Source: an uncultured Prevotella sp. (GTDB lineage Bacteria > Bacteroidota > Bacteroidia > Bacteroidales > Bacteroidaceae). From it: a DNA stretch of 22,408 bases. The translations under genes were made by a program, and so were the position numbers. The stretch covers positions 1 through 22,408 of the forward strand of contig CAAGIW010000075.1 of assembly GCA_900770025.1 (NCBI GenBank), read 5' to 3'. Of this stretch, positions 22,315-22,408 are shown piece after piece. The notes below the pieces were generated by a model. That model was not told the origin of the DNA. It saw nothing but the letters and a program-made list of their open reading frames with translations, and ran no database searches. The first letter of the stretch is position 1, and the number at the start of each line of letters is the position of its first letter.

Positions 22315-22408
22315 AATCCGCAACTATGCGCATAATATGATATAGAAGCGAAAAGAATCAGCATCGATAGTAAAAAGAGGGTACAGAGCATCGAATGTCG
22401 CCATAAAG
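22299..22408 (-). CDS. Possible 3' end of a gene entering from the right edge
   Basis: On the minus strand a frame is open from the window edge for 35 codons to a TGA at 22301-22299. It encodes a hydrophobic, membrane-segment-like stretch (MLCTLFLLSMLILFASISYY) and ends GFEDEE. Its stop lies in the heptad cluster, as does that of the lipoprotein gene on the other strand. It may be the C-terminus of a membrane protein, a tiny protein starting at the internal ATG, or chance. The remaining frames here contain early stops. Confidence 0.3.
   Translation of the reverse strand, partial: LWRHSMLCTLFLLSMLILFASISYYAHSCGFEDEE

Overview
The window looks like chromosomal DNA of a Bacteroidota bacterium, most likely a Prevotella-like member of Bacteroidales. 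The reasons are Bacteroidota-typical proteins (DUF4271 and DUF5683 membrane proteins), the gene order DUF4271-hemD-rnpA-yidD, and several upstream sequences matching the Bacteroidota sigma factor pattern (-7 TAnnTTTG, with a -33 TTTG 19-22 bases earlier). Shine-Dalgarno sequences are not conspicuous. Coding DNA is GC-rich by eye. The family assignment is inference; no 16S gene is present.

Layout, left to right. (1) 1-1.9 kb, minus strand: two overlapping genes of unknown function, the second encoding an exported, cysteine-rich protein, with a doubtful ORF fragment at the left edge. (2) 1.9-4.1 kb, plus strand: yicC, gmk and nadD, serving RNA turnover and nucleotide and NAD supply, meeting a MerR-type regulator gene tail to tail. 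(3) 4.1-6.5 kb, minus strand: the MerR-type gene, lpxB (lipid A) and surE (nucleotidase). (4) 6.5-13.8 kb, plus strand: a probable operon of parA, parB, a DUF5683 membrane protein, a LysM lytic transglycosylase, a Rel/SpoT (p)ppGpp enzyme and, coupled through ATGA, a secreted pectinesterase. (5) 13.8-14.2 kb: the only long non-protein stretch, holding a terminator hairpin and an array with a regular 22-base period. (6) 14.2-19.5 kb, minus strand: metK, DUF4271, hemD, rnpA, yidD, tyrS, then a separately promoted tRNA-Gln(UUG) with its own terminator. (7) 19.6-21.6 kb, plus strand: ptb-buk, coupled through ATGA, for making ATP from acyl-CoA. (8) 21.6-22.4 kb: a small lipoprotein gene inside clusters of 7-base repeats, and a possible gene entering from the right edge.

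Most of the window is conserved housekeeping DNA. I found no phage genes, insertion sequences, CRISPR array or defence system. The least explained parts are the 22-base-phased array between converging transcripts (13876-14073), the oppositely oriented heptanucleotide repeats that supply stop codons to converging reading frames (21607-22314), the Rel/SpoT-pectinesterase coupling, and the unknown gene pair at the left end.
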